In this document: piece by piece, positions 30,014 to 40,007 of the stretch
Numbering within the stretch: the first letter of the stretch is position 1
Layout: each line of letters opens with the position of its first letter
From: Paracoccaceae bacterium
Lineage (GTDB): Bacteria > Pseudomonadota > Alphaproteobacteria > Rhodobacterales > Rhodobacteraceae
Direction: 5' to 3'
Length of the DNA: 64,000 bases
Assembly: GCA_007694945.1 (NCBI GenBank)
Contig: REER01000077.1
Coordinates: 108,165-172,164, forward strand
Position numbers and translations under genes: made by a program
The notes under the pieces: generated by a model
What the model saw: the letters and a program-made list of their open reading frames with translations, nothing else
What the model was told of the DNA's origin: nothing
The model's database searches: none

Positions 30014-31813
30014 TCACCCATCCATCTTCAACGCCGAGATAAACGCCTGCTGCGGGATCTCCACCTTCCCGAACTGGCGCATCCTCTTCTTGCCGGCCTT
30101 CTGCTTCTCCAGAAGCTTCTTCTTCCGCGTCACGTCGCCGCCGTAGCATTTCGCCGTCACATCCTTGCGCAGGGCGGCCAGCGTCTCGCGGGCGATGACC
30201 TTGCCGCCGATGGCCGCCTGGATCGGGATCTTGAACATGTGCCGCGGGATCAGGTCTTTCAGCTTCTCGCACATCGCGCGGCCCCGCCCCTCGGCCCGGT
30301 CGCGGTGGACCATCATCGACAGCGCGTCCACCGGCTCGTCATTGACGAGGATCTGCATCTTGGCCAGATTGTCCTGGCGGTAGCCGATGATCTCGTAATC
30401 GAAACTTGCATAGCCCTTGGTGATGGACTTCAGCCGGTCGTAGAAATCGAACACCACCTCGTTGAGCGGCAGGTCATACACCACCATCGCGCGGCTGCCG
30501 GCATAGGTCAGTTCCAGCTGGATCCCGCGCCGGTCCTGGCAGAGCTTCAGCACGTCGCCGAGGAAGTCGTCGGGCACAAGGATCGTGGCCTTGATGCGCG
30601 GCTCTTCGATATGGTCGATATGGGTCAGGTCGGGCAGGTCGGCGGGGTTGTGCAACTCGCGCATCTCGCCGTCGCGCATATGGACGTGATAGACCACGCT
30701 GGGCGCCGTGGTGATCAGGTCGATGCCGTATTCCCGCTCCAGCCGGTCGCGGATGACTTCGAGATGGAGGAGGCCGAGAAACCCGCAGCGGAAGCCGAAG
30801 CCCAGCGCGGCGGAGCTTTCCATCTCGTAGCTGAACGAGGCGTCGTTAAGCGCCAGTTTCTCGATGGCGTTGCGCAGATCTTCGAATTCATTGCTGTCAA
30901 CCGGGAACAGGCCGCAGAACACCACCGGCACCGAAGGTTTGAAGCCGGGCAGCGGTGTCTCGCAGCCTTTCTTCTCATGCGTGATCGTGTCACCCACCTT
31001 GGTATCACGCACCTGCTTGATCGAGGCGGTGAGCACGCCGATTTCACCGGGGCCGAGTTCGGGCACATCGACCATGGCGGGTTTCAGGACGGCAAGCTTG
31101 TCGATGCTGTATTTCGCACCAGTCTGCATCATCTTGATGGCGTCACCCTTGCGGATGACGCCATCCATGACCCGAAACAGCACGACGACGCCGAGATAGG
31201 GGTCATACCAGCTATCGACCAGCATGGCCTTGAGCGGTGCCTCGCGCGTTCCTTTTGGGGCGGGCAGGCGCTGCACGATGGCCTCCAGCACATCGGGGAT
31301 ACCAAGGCCGGATTTGGCCGAGATCAGTACGGCCTCGGAGGCATCAAGCCCGATCACATCCTCTATCTGCTCTTTCACCCGCTCGGGCTCGGCGGCAGGC
31401 AGGTCGATCTTGTTGAGCACTGGCACGATCTCGTGGTCGGCCTCGATGGCCGTATAGACATTGGCGAGCGTCTGGGCCTCCACCCCCTGGCTGGCATCGA
31501 CCACCAGCAGTGAGCCCTCGACCGCGCGCATGGAGCGGCTGACCTCATAAGCGAAATCGACATGGCCCGGCGTGTCGATCAGGTTGAGCACATAAGTGTG
31601 GCCGTCCTTCGCCGGATAATCGATCCGCACCGTGTTGGCCTTGATGGTGATCCCGCGCTCGCGCTCGATATCCATCGCGTCCAGCAACTGCTCCTTCATG
31701 TCGCGGTCTGAAACGGTCCCCGTCATCTGGATCAGCCGGTCGGCCAGCGTGGATTTGCCGTGGTCGATATGCGCCACGATCGAGAAATTGCGGATATGCG
31801 AAAGCTCTGTCAT
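30014..31813 (-). CDS. lepA: Elongation factor 4
   Basis: 599 aa from [45 protein letters not shown]; ends [22 protein letters not shown]. Confidence 0.97.
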   Translation of the reverse strand: MTELSHIRNFSIVAHIDHGKSTLADRLIQMTGTVSDRDMKEQLLDAMDIERERGITIKANTVRIDYPAKDGHTYVLNLIDTPGHVDFAYEVSRSMRAVEGSLLVVDASQGVEAQTLANVYTAIEADHEIVPVLNKIDLPAAEPERVKEQIEDVIGLDASEAVLISAKSGLGIPDVLEAIVQRLPAPKGTREAPLKAMLVDSWYDPYLGVVVLFRVMDGVIRKGDAIKMMQTGAKYSIDKLAVLKPAMVDVPELGPGEIGVLTASIKQVRDTKVGDTITHEKKGCETPLPGFKPSVPVVFCGLFPVDSNEFEDLRNAIEKLALNDASFSYEMESSAALGFGFRCGFLGLLHLEVIRDRLEREYGIDLITTAPSVVYHVHMRDGEMRELHNPADLPDLTHIDHIEEPRIKATILVPDDFLGDVLKLCQDRRGIQLELTYAGSRAMVVYDLPLNEVVFDFYDRLKSITKGYASFDYEIIGYRQDNLAKMQILVNDEPVDALSMMVHRDRAEGRGRAMCEKLKDLIPRHMFKIPIQAAIGGKVIARETLAALRKDVTAKCYGGDVTRKKKLLEKQKAGKKRMRQFGKVEIPQQAFISALKMDG

Positions 31814-31844
31814 GCGCTTCGTATGTAGGGGAAACGGGCGGGGG

Positions 31845-32705
31845 TCAATATATCTCGCGCGGGTCCCCATGGCTGCGCGAATAGCCGTTCGGGGCGGGGC
31901 TCTGCCAGCCCTCCAGCGCGCCCTCTGGCGAGTGTAGAACAGTGACCTCCAGCGGATGGCAGATGGCGCTATCCGAGGAATGCTCGGCCCCGCAATCGCC
32001 CCCCGGACAGGCCGATAGAACCCCAAGCAGGTCGATCTCGGCGAAGAGTTCCAGATAATCGCCCGCCCGCGACGGGCTTGCTTTCATGAAATACTGGCCC
32101 GTGTCGCGGGTAAAACCAGTGCACATGAAGACATTGAGCACATCATGGACATGATGCTCGACCCCGCGCGCAGGGCGGCCCAGATGCCCCCCCAGCGCGC
32201 GGGCTAGGTTCGAGTGGCAACAGTGGTGATACTCGCCCCCGCTCAGCAGATGATGGGTATATGGGTCGCAGCGTGTGCCAATCACATCATGCACGCGGCC
32301 CCCGTCCGCATCGACACCGTACCATGCAAGACTGTCAGCCGTGACCGTCGCCATCGGGCGTAGCCATGGAAAGCACGACCAGAGCCGCGCCCCGGTCGTG
32401 ACATGGCTGCCATGCAGCGCGCGCGTCTTGCCCGAGAAGAAGCGCTCCGACAGGTCCTGCGCTGCGAACAGGTTCAGATCGCCCACCTGCGCTCCTTCGG
32501 GGCAGGCAATCCGGAAGAAATGCCCCGCTGGAACCTCGAATGCCCGTGCGTCGCGCGGCGGGATGATATGGCGCGCCACCTTGATTGCCCTGCCCCGGGC
32601 AGTGGCATAGAGCGCCAACGGAGCGTCGGGCAGTGTCGCGTTCGGATAACAGACGACAGCGGGCGCCCGACGCCGCGCCGCAGCATCAGCGGGCTCAGTG
32701 CTCAT
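31845..32705 (-). CDS. DUF1989 / urea carboxylase-associated family protein
   Basis: [49 protein letters not shown]...[29 protein letters not shown]...CPGGDCG. Confidence 0.9.
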   Translation of the reverse strand: MSTEPADAAARRRAPAVVCYPNATLPDAPLALYATARGRAIKVARHIIPPRDARAFEVPAGHFFRIACPEGAQVGDLNLFAAQDLSERFFSGKTRALHGSHVTTGARLWSCFPWLRPMATVTADSLAWYGVDADGGRVHDVIGTRCDPYTHHLLSGGEYHHCCHSNLARALGGHLGRPARGVEHHVHDVLNVFMCTGFTRDTGQYFMKASPSRAGDYLELFAEIDLLGVLSACPGGDCGAEHSSDSAICHPLEVTVLHSPEGALEGWQSPAPNGYSRSHGDPREIY

Positions 32706-32902
32706 TGCTCGCCTGCCAGACATTCGCGCGGCTCGCGCCCCTTGGGCAGCGCGATTTCGGCACCGCAACTGGCGCAGGTGAAAAGCACGCGACCATCGGC
32801 CAGCTTGCGCGCATCCTGCCGCCAGCGACAGTCGCGCCGCTTCCACGGTTGCCACACGAGGATCACGATGAAAACGATCAGAAGGCCGAGAATCAACAGC
32901 AT
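32702..32902 (-). CDS. Small membrane protein with CxxC motif
   Basis: 66 aa [66 protein letters not shown]; 4-bp overlap with the DUF1989 gene. Confidence 0.65.
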   Translation of the reverse strand: MLLILGLLIVFIVILVWQPWKRRDCRWRQDARKLADGRVLFTCASCGAEIALPKGREPRECLAGEQ

Positions 32903-32944
32903 GCGATAGAAGTGGCGGTCCCGTCCCTTCGCGTCAAGAGGGCA

Positions 32945-33559
32945 TCAGGGCGCAGTTATCATGTGCGCAGCCAGCAATTCAGCGCGGTCCGGATACCACA
33001 TCGGGGCTTGTGGCAGCTTGGCCAGCCTCAGGACGAACGCTTCGTCGATACCCTGCGCGCGATAGATCGCCAGATCGCGCTGCATCTCGACTTCCGGGTC
33101 GATCATGCCGAAATGGCGATCCTCGCGAAGGCTGTATCCATACAGCCCGATCCGCGCGTCTGAGGCCAGTGTGCGCGTGGCCCCGCCTGCAAAGATCAGC
33201 GCGCAGGCCGACGCACAATGGCGCTCGACATGCGTTGCAATGCCATGCGCTCGCAGCACTGTGACCACGCCGCGCGCCTCGGCGATATAGCCACCATGGC
33301 TGTCGAGCCTGAGCTTCCGTACCTCCGGATGCGCGGCGACCAGTTTGCGAAATGCTGCTGTCAGGCCGAAATCAACGCGCCCGCCCATCTCGAAACTCTG
33401 ACCATCCTCCGCCAGCCGCAATTCGAATTCAGGGGGCGGCGGGATGCGGACGGGCAGGGGGCGCGTCTCGGTCCGCGCCATGGCGATGCTCACCACGCTC
33501 AACCCGACCAGCGCCAGCGCCAGCAGCAATTTGAGGACAATCAGATCAATCGCGCGCAT
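32945..33559 (-). CDS. ClpP-like periplasmic protein (COG3904-like)
   Basis: 204 aa, N-terminal TM; RLDSHGGYIAEARGVVTVLRAHGIATHVERHCASACALIFAGGATR. Confidence 0.72.
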   Translation of the reverse strand: MRAIDLIVLKLLLALALVGLSVVSIAMARTETRPLPVRIPPPPEFELRLAEDGQSFEMGGRVDFGLTAAFRKLVAAHPEVRKLRLDSHGGYIAEARGVVTVLRAHGIATHVERHCASACALIFAGGATRTLASDARIGLYGYSLREDRHFGMIDPEVEMQRDLAIYRAQGIDEAFVLRLAKLPQAPMWYPDRAELLAAHMITAP

Positions 33560-33695
33560 ACGACATCATGTCAGATAAAGCGCCAAAAACCAAAGGGGCA
33601 GATGGTCCCACCCGCCCCTTCGTCTTGCCAAAGATACTCATTGCAAGGCTGCCAGTATCGCTGCACGGCTGACCAAAGACCTACAGCCACTCGCT

Positions 33696-34475
33696 TCAGA
33701 GCACCCGCTCGACCATCTGTTTCTTGATCTCGGTGATCGCCTTGGCCGGGTTGAGACCCTTGGGGCAGGTCTTGGCGCAATTCATGATCGTGTGACAGCG
33801 ATAGAGTTTGAAAGGATCGTGCAGATCGTCCAGCCGTTCGCCTGTCGCCTCGTCGCGCGAATCGATGATCCAGCGATAGGCATGCAGCAGAGCGGCGGGC
33901 CCAAGGTAGCGGTCGCCATTCCACCAGTAAGACGGGCAGGCGGTGGAGCAGCAGGCGCACATCACGCATTCATAGAGCCCGTCGAGTTTCTCGCGATCCT
34001 CAATCGACTGCTTCCACTCTTTTGCGGGTGTGTTCGACTTGGTCTCGAGCCAGGGTTTGATCGAGGCATGCTGCGCGTAGAAATGCGTCAGGTCCGGTAC
34101 CAGATCCTTGACCACCGGCATATGGGGCAGGGGGTAGATCTTCACATCGCCCTTAACCTCATCCATGCCGAAGATGCAGGCGAGATGGTTCTGCCCGTCG
34201 ATATTCATCGCGCAGGAGCCGCAGATCCCCTCGCGGCAGGAGCGGCGGAAGGTCAGGGTCGGGTCGATCTTGGTCTTGATATAGATCAGCGCGTCCAGAA
34301 CCATCGGCCCACAATCGTCGAGATCGACGAAATAGGTATCCACCTGCGGGTTCTTCCCGTCATCCGGGTTCCAGCGATAGATCTGGAACTTGCGCAGCTT
34401 GCCCCCGGTCTCGGGTTTCGGCCAGGTCTTGCCGGTGCGCATCTGGCTGTTCTTGGGAAGGGAAAACTGAACCAT
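33696..34475 (-). CDS. sdhB: Succinate dehydrogenase iron-sulfur subunit
   Basis: [60 protein letters not shown]. Confidence 0.97.
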   Translation of the reverse strand: MVQFSLPKNSQMRTGKTWPKPETGGKLRKFQIYRWNPDDGKNPQVDTYFVDLDDCGPMVLDALIYIKTKIDPTLTFRRSCREGICGSCAMNIDGQNHLACIFGMDEVKGDVKIYPLPHMPVVKDLVPDLTHFYAQHASIKPWLETKSNTPAKEWKQSIEDREKLDGLYECVMCACCSTACPSYWWNGDRYLGPAALLHAYRWIIDSRDEATGERLDDLHDPFKLYRCHTIMNCAKTCPKGLNPAKAITEIKKQMVERVL

Positions 34476-34484
34476 CTTGCTACC

Positions 34485-34799
34485 TCATATCAGGAACGGG
34501 GCGAGCCCGTCTTTCGCTAGACATCTAATCGTTTCCGGCCGCGTGGCAATCTCGGTCACGAGCGCCTGAGTCTCGGGGCTGAACGTTTGCTGACCTGCGG
34601 CCATTGCAAGGCGCGTGATCTCACCCGCGCTGGCATTGTCGATCACGCAATCGCTTGCAGGCTCCAACGGCACGCCGGGGAAGCGCTCGGCGAGCACTGG
34701 CCGGACCGAAGCGCGCGCAGCATCGCGTGCGATCTGATCCTGCACATCGGCGCAGGCTACCAGCGCCAGAAGCGCTGAGAGCGCGGCGAAGCGGCTCAA
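34485..34799 (-). CDS. Small putative lipoprotein between sdhA and sdhB
   Basis: Likely TTG start overlapping the sdh[108 protein letters not shown]. The listed 34937 start reads through sdhA out of frame. Confidence 0.6.
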   Translation of the reverse strand: MSRFAALSALLALVACADVQDQIARDAARASVRPVLAERFPGVPLEPASDCVIDNASAGEITRLAMAAGQQTFSPETQALVTEIATRPETIRCLAKDGLAPFLI

Positions 34800-36601
34800 T
34801 AGACCCGCGCCTTCGGCGCGATTTTCTTCAGGTCGATCCCGCCCTCTTCCAGCTTCGTCAGCGGCTCGGTCACAACAGGCCGATAGTCGAGCGAGACTTT
34901 CGCGCCATCGACCCAGGCCAGCGTATGCTTGCGCCATGTCTTGTCGTCGCGCTCGGGGTGGTCCTCCTGCGCATGCGCGCCGCGGCTTTCCTTGCGCGCC
35001 TCAGCCGAGACGATGGTCGTGAGCGCGCAGGGCATCAGGTTGTCGAGCTCCAGCGTCTCCATCAGATCCGAGTTCCAGATCAGCGAACGGTCAGTCACTT
35101 TCAGATCGCTCATATTGCCTGCAACTTCAGCCATCTTCTTGCAGCCCTCAGCCAGCGTCTTGTCAGTGCGGAAGACAGCGGCGTCTTCCTGCATCGTCTT
35201 CTGCATATCCGCCCGCAACTCAGCTGTTGGGACGCCACCATCCATATGGCGGAAACGGTCAAAGCGCTCTATGGCCTTGTCCACACTGGCCTTGTTCAGC
35301 GTCGGGTTGGGGGCCTGCGGGTCCACCACCTGACCGGCACGGATGGCCGCCGCGCGGCCAAACACCACAAGGTCAATCAGCGAGTTCGAGCCCAGCCGGT
35401 TCGCGCCATGTACGCTGGCGCAGGCGGCTTCACCCACGGCCATCAGACCAAGGGCGACGCGAGTCGGGTTCTCGGCATCGGCATTCAGCACCTCGCCCCA
35501 GTAATTGGTCGGAATCCCGCCCATGTTGTAATGCACGGTGGGCAGCACCGGGATCGGTTCCTTGGTGACATCCACCCCGGCAAAGACACGCGCACTTTCG
35601 GAAATGCCGGGCAGACGCAGCGCCAGCGTCTCGGGCGGCAGATGCGACAGGTTGAGGTGGATATGGTCCTTGTTCGGCCCAACGCCGCGCCCTTCGCGGA
35701 TTTCCATGGTCATGCAGCGTGACACCACATCGCGCGAGGCCAGATCCTTGTAGGTCGGCGCATAGCGCTCCATGAAGCGCTCACCCTCGGAATTGGTAAG
35801 ATACCCGCCCTCACCACGCGCGCCCTCTGTAATCAGACAGCCCGCGCCATAGATGCCGGTCGGGTGGAACTGCACGAATTCCATATCCTGCAGCGGCAGC
35901 CCTGCCCGCGCGATCATGCCATTGCCATCGCCGGTACAGGTATGCGCCGAGGTGGCCGAGAAATAGGCCCGCCCATAACCACCTGTCGCCAGCACCACCA
36001 TCTTGGCGCTGAACAGATGCAGCGAACCATCATCGAGCTTCCACGCCAGCACGCCCTGACACACGCCATCCTCGGACATGATCAGGTCGGTCGCGAAATA
36101 CTCGATATAGAACTCGGCCTTCTGCTTCAGGCTCTGCCCATAGAGCGTGTGCAGCATCGCATGGCCGGTCCGGTCAGCGGCGGCACAGGTGCGCTGCACC
36201 GGGGGGCCTTCGCCGAATTCGGTGGTGTGCCCGCCAAAGGGACGCTGATAGATTTTCCCTTCTTCAGTGCGCGAGAAGGGCACGCCGTAATGTTCGAGCT
36301 CATAAACCGCCTTGGGCGCCTCGCGGGCCAGATACTCCATCGCATCGGTGTCGCCCAGCCAGTCCGACCCCTTGACCGTGTCATACATATGCCACTGCCA
36401 GTGATCCGGCCCCATATTCGACAGCGAGGCGGCAATCCCGCCCTGCGCTGCCACGGTATGCGAGCGTGTCGGGAAAACCTTGGTCACACAGGCCGTCTTC
36501 AGCCCCTGTTCGGCCATGCCCAGAGTGGCGCGCAGCCCTGCGCCGCCAGCGCCCACGACCACCACATCATAGCTGTGTTCTTCGATTGAATATGCAGACA
36601 T
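34796..36601 (-). CDS. sdhA: Succinate dehydrogenase flavoprotein subunit
   Basis: 601 aa from [56 protein letters not shown]. Confidence 0.97.
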   Translation of the reverse strand: MSAYSIEEHSYDVVVVGAGGAGLRATLGMAEQGLKTACVTKVFPTRSHTVAAQGGIAASLSNMGPDHWQWHMYDTVKGSDWLGDTDAMEYLAREAPKAVYELEHYGVPFSRTEEGKIYQRPFGGHTTEFGEGPPVQRTCAAADRTGHAMLHTLYGQSLKQKAEFYIEYFATDLIMSEDGVCQGVLAWKLDDGSLHLFSAKMVVLATGGYGRAYFSATSAHTCTGDGNGMIARAGLPLQDMEFVQFHPTGIYGAGCLITEGARGEGGYLTNSEGERFMERYAPTYKDLASRDVVSRCMTMEIREGRGVGPNKDHIHLNLSHLPPETLALRLPGISESARVFAGVDVTKEPIPVLPTVHYNMGGIPTNYWGEVLNADAENPTRVALGLMAVGEAACASVHGANRLGSNSLIDLVVFGRAAAIRAGQVVDPQAPNPTLNKASVDKAIERFDRFRHMDGGVPTAELRADMQKTMQEDAAVFRTDKTLAEGCKKMAEVAGNMSDLKVTDRSLIWNSDLMETLELDNLMPCALTTIVSAEARKESRGAHAQEDHPERDDKTWRKHTLAWVDGAKVSLDYRPVVTEPLTKLEEGGIDLKKIAPKARVY

Positions 36602-36611
36602 TTCTCTTCCT

Positions 36612-36992
36612 TCAGGCGCTGAACAGGACAGTGGCAACCGAGAGAACCCCGGCCACACCAAGGGCCCAGCACAGCAGGGTATTGACCAACAGCGCCGCCG
36701 TGCGCGCGACCTTCCCAGAGAGGTAGTCTTCGATCACGACCTGCAAGCCCTGTTGCAGGTGACTGAATGCCGCAATGATGAAGAGCACTGCCACCAGCGC
36801 ATGCCAGAGGTTGGAATAGGTGGCAACGAACGCCTCATGCCCGCCCCCCAGTGCGCGCCCGAAAGGGAAGATGAACAAAAAGGTCAACGGAATTAGCGCG
36901 ATCGACGTAATGCGCTGGCTCCACCAGTGATGCAGCCCCTCTCCAGCAGCGCCGTGGCCGTGAACGCGGGCGTAATCGGTCTTGAATCCCAT
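36612..36992 (-). CDS. sdhD: Succinate dehydrogenase membrane anchor subunit
   Basis: 126 aa hydrophobic; [35 protein letters not shown]; operon position. Confidence 0.92.
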   Translation of the reverse strand: MGFKTDYARVHGHGAAGEGLHHWWSQRITSIALIPLTFLFIFPFGRALGGGHEAFVATYSNLWHALVAVLFIIAAFSHLQQGLQVVIEDYLSGKVARTAALLVNTLLCWALGVAGVLSVATVLFSA

Positions 36993-37005
36993 GGTTTCGG
37001 CCTCC

Positions 37006-37389
37006 TCAGACGATGATGATGGTCAGAAACGTCAGCACAACCGTGCCGGCAAAGACGGCATAGCTCGATTTTTCAACCGTCTCGACATCCATGAAGCGGC
37101 CCGTATCCCAGACCAGATGGCGGATGGAGTTGAGCATGTGATACCAGAGCGCCGCCAGCGAGCCGATCAGGATCAGATGGCCGAGGATCGAGGTCAGCAG
37201 CCCATCAACGAAGTTGAAATATTCCGCACTGAACGCGCCCGCCGCAAACCACCACACAATCAGCACGGCGGCCAGCGTCATACCCACACCCGTGATCCGG
37301 TTCAGGATCGAGGTGATCGCCGCCATTGGCAGGCGATAGACTTGCAGATGGGGGGATAGCGGGCGATTGCCCCGGTTTACATCGGCCAT
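37006..37389 (-). CDS. sdhC: Succinate dehydrogenase cytochrome b556 subunit
   Basis: From MADVNRGNRPLSPHLQVYRLPMAAITSILNRITGVGM...GSLAALWYHMLNSIRHLVWDTG. Confidence 0.94.
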   Translation of the reverse strand: MADVNRGNRPLSPHLQVYRLPMAAITSILNRITGVGMTLAAVLIVWWFAAGAFSAEYFNFVDGLLTSILGHLILIGSLAALWYHMLNSIRHLVWDTGRFMDVETVEKSSYAVFAGTVVLTFLTIIIV

Positions 37390-37544
37390 GGATGGCTCCC
37401 TTCGCTCTGGTGCGGCTGCGCTCACGCAGCCTTGCTCCGTATGCCTTGACATACTGGTTTTCACAGCAATGTCACGCCTGCAGGTGCCCTAATCGCGCAA
37501 AAAAACGAAAAACCATGGGCTGGCTTGGCAACTGAATGGGGTTT

Positions 37545-37595
37545 GTGATCACGCCAGCAAATTTCGTGATCACAATCTAAACCGGGCGTGATCAC
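37545..37595. promoter_or_regulatory. Three phased GTGATCAC palindromes upstream of sdhCDAB
   Basis: GTGATCAC at 37545-37552, 37566-37573 and 37588-37595; centre spacings 21 and 22 bp. Confidence 0.6.
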
Positions 37596-37632
37596 CCAGC
37601 TTCAAGTTGCCCGACTCAACCCTATGCGTAGC

Positions 37633-38067
37633 TTATCTCAATTCGTCCAGAACAGCGGTCACGGTCGAGTTGTAATTGAAATACACGAGCTGCATCGAGC
37701 CGCGTATCATGACTCCGGTCAGCAGCAAAGTAATCGGCCCGCGCATGTCGTCGCGGAAATACATCGTGATCTCCTGCCTAAAGGCCGGTTTTTCGTCGCG
37801 TACCAGAACAGTCTGACAGCGATGGAATCCCTCGGGAAACAACTCGTCCATGACCCCGAAATAGGCCTCATAATTCTCGACCTCGTGCTCCAGCATCGGC
37901 CCCGAGGATTCCAGAAAGGTCATGTATTCGCCTTTCTTGAAATACGTTTTCAACTGCTCGAACAAGGGCCAACTATCCGGTGCCGCGCCGCAACTGAGTG
38001 TGCCTTGCCCGATGGCAGGCGCAGCGCTCGAAAGCGTCAGCACCGCTGCAAGAAAAAATGCCCTCAT
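37633..38067 (-). CDS. Hypothetical secreted protein (144 aa)
   Basis: MRAFFLAAVLTLSSAAPAIGQGTLSCGAAPDSWPLFEQLKTYFKKGEYMTFLESSG...; clear signal peptide. Confidence 0.65.
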   Translation of the reverse strand: MRAFFLAAVLTLSSAAPAIGQGTLSCGAAPDSWPLFEQLKTYFKKGEYMTFLESSGPMLEHEVENYEAYFGVMDELFPEGFHRCQTVLVRDEKPAFRQEITMYFRDDMRGPITLLLTGVMIRGSMQLVYFNYNSTVTAVLDELR

Positions 38068-38129
38068 GATATCCTCCTTTGTGAAAACCCCCGTAGTCTA
38101 GCACGCGGAACGACCATCACGAGCGGAAA

Positions 38130-39155
38130 TCAAAGCGGCATCAGCACCCAGTAATCCAGATCGAGCAGCACATCAGGGTGGTATTTTCCATCCACCTTCA
38201 GCACTTCCGCCGCGCCCTTGGTCGCCACCAGCCGCAATCGCAGTGCCCCCACGCCCGGCGCTCCTGTTTCGGCACGGTCCAGAACCTCGGACCAGGCGCG
38301 GATCGTGTCGCCCGCGAAACAGGGGTTCGCATGACTGCCCGCGTTGATTGCCGCGATCATCTGCGCATTGGCGAGCCCGTTGAACGACAGTGCCCGCGCC
38401 ATCGAGATCACATGCCCGCCATAGATCAGCAGCTTGCTGTCCGGGCGCTGCGTGCGGTCGAAATGCACTTTCGAAGTGTTCTGCCATAGCCGCGTCGCCA
38501 GCATATGCTCTGCTTCCTCGACGGTCACACCATCGACATGGTTGATCACCTCACCGACAGAGTAATCGCCCCAGCGATGCGGCTCTCCAGCCTGCGCGAA
38601 GTCATAGCCCGTGAAATCCAGCCCCTCAGGCACCACCAGATCCGCCGCGGCCACTACCGGCGCAAGCTCCGGCACGACAGGCTCCGGGGCGGGCGCCGCT
38701 ACATCGCGCTTGCGCACCATCACCCAGCGGACATAGTCCAGTACCACTGCGCCGCGCTGGTTCTCACCCCGAGTGCGCACCCAGACCACGCCAGTCTTGC
38801 CATTCGAGTTCTCTTTCAGCCCGATCACCTCGGACCGGCTCACCAGCGTGTCGCCGGGATAGACCGGGGTATGAAACCGGCCCTCGGCATAGCCCAGATT
38901 GGCCACGGCATTCAGGCTGACATCGGGCACTGTCTTTCCAAAGACGACATGAAACGCGATCAGATCATCGACCGGGCTGGCTGGCAGACCACAGGCGCGC
39001 GCAAAAGCATCCGAGGAATAGAGCGCCCCGCGCGCCGGATAGAGCGCATGGTAAAACGCCCGTTCTCCGCCGGAGATGGTCCGGGGCACAGCATGCGCGA
39101 TCACCTGCCCGACCCGATAATCCTCGAAAAACCGCCCCGGATTCGTCTTGCTCAT
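38130..39155 (-). CDS. mch: MaoC-family dehydratase, mesaconyl-CoA hydratase (beta-methylmalyl-CoA dehydratase)-like
   Basis: 341 aa double hot-dog; KTNPGRFFEDYRVGQVIAHAVPRTI, FHVVFGKTVPDVSLNAVANLGYAEGRF, YPGDTLVSRSEVIGLKENSNGKTGVV, DYVRWVMVRKRD. Confidence 0.82.
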   Translation of the reverse strand: MSKTNPGRFFEDYRVGQVIAHAVPRTISGGERAFYHALYPARGALYSSDAFARACGLPASPVDDLIAFHVVFGKTVPDVSLNAVANLGYAEGRFHTPVYPGDTLVSRSEVIGLKENSNGKTGVVWVRTRGENQRGAVVLDYVRWVMVRKRDVAAPAPEPVVPELAPVVAAADLVVPEGLDFTGYDFAQAGEPHRWGDYSVGEVINHVDGVTVEEAEHMLATRLWQNTSKVHFDRTQRPDSKLLIYGGHVISMARALSFNGLANAQMIAAINAGSHANPCFAGDTIRAWSEVLDRAETGAPGVGALRLRLVATKGAAEVLKVDGKYHPDVLLDLDYWVLMPL

Positions 39156-39242
39156 CCCCGCCTCATTTTCTTGCCAAAAATACTCATTTCCCGGCCGCTT
39201 ACTATCGCCCGGTTTGCAATAGCGCCGTCCCGCCCGTCGCGC

Positions 39243-39446
39243 CTAGAGGCTCCCGAGCTTCAATTCGGGGGAATAGGTCGCCTCGACTTCCTTCACGACG
39301 GCCTGCGCGCAATACATCTCGAACTTGTTGGCGTGGAAGCTGTAGGCCGGGCTGCCATAGAGCTCCCAGCCGTTGGCCAGCGCCTCGGTGACCCTGTGGC
39401 AAAAGGATGCGTCGTCCGGGCCGGTCAGCAATCGATAGGCTTTCAT
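39243..39446 (-). CDS. DUF1737 domain protein (67 aa)
   Basis: MKAYRLLTGPDDASFCHRVTEALANGWELYGSPAYSFHANKFEMYCAQAVVKEVEATYSPELKLGSL. Confidence 0.82.
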   Translation of the reverse strand: MKAYRLLTGPDDASFCHRVTEALANGWELYGSPAYSFHANKFEMYCAQAVVKEVEATYSPELKLGSL

Positions 39447-40003
39447 TATCCCCCCGCGAATGGCCATGGTCCGAGCCAGCCATGAATCTGACCTACGACC
39501 AGCGTCGCAAAGAGTGCGCCGACCAGCGCCACACCCTCTTTCCAGCCTGCAGCTTCCGGCGGGCGGGTCCATTGGCGCTCGGCACGGTTGATCAGGATCA
39601 CCGAGACCACTGCCCAGGCCAGCAGCCCGCCGAACAGGATCACCCCCTGCACTGTGCCCACGACCAGCAAATGCGCCACGGCCCACGCCTTGAAGCCCGA
39701 AAGCTGCGGATGGCGGATGCGCTGGTGCAGGTTTGTCTTCATGCCCGAGACGGCGAAAAGGTAGAAGCCGATGAACACCAGCAGGTTGTTCACATGCACC
39801 ATCCAGTGCGGCGAGACCCAGAGCCAGATCGGGTCGGCCATGCGGTAGCCGATGGTCATCAGCACGATCGAGGCCACCAGCGCAATCGCCACCGGCCCCT
39901 TGGCGGCCTCGCCCATGGAAGCGCGCCGTTCGGGCGCCAGCCGCTTGAACAGATGTGCCCCCGCCCAAAGCGCCACACCGAGGATGAGGATCAGTGTTCC
40001 CAT
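39446..40003 (-). CDS. NnrU family protein
   Basis: 185 aa membrane protein; ALWAGAHLFKRLAPERRASMG...MKTNLHQRIRHPQLSGFKAWAVAHLLVVGTVQGVILFGGLLAWAV. Confidence 0.88.
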   Translation of the reverse strand: MGTLILILGVALWAGAHLFKRLAPERRASMGEAAKGPVAIALVASIVLMTIGYRMADPIWLWVSPHWMVHVNNLLVFIGFYLFAVSGMKTNLHQRIRHPQLSGFKAWAVAHLLVVGTVQGVILFGGLLAWAVVSVILINRAERQWTRPPEAAGWKEGVALVGALFATLVVGQIHGWLGPWPFAGG

Positions 40004-40007
40004 ATCG

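Noticed and set aside
30239-31513. 424-aa plus-strand ORF
   Set aside because: Shadow ORF opposite lepA.
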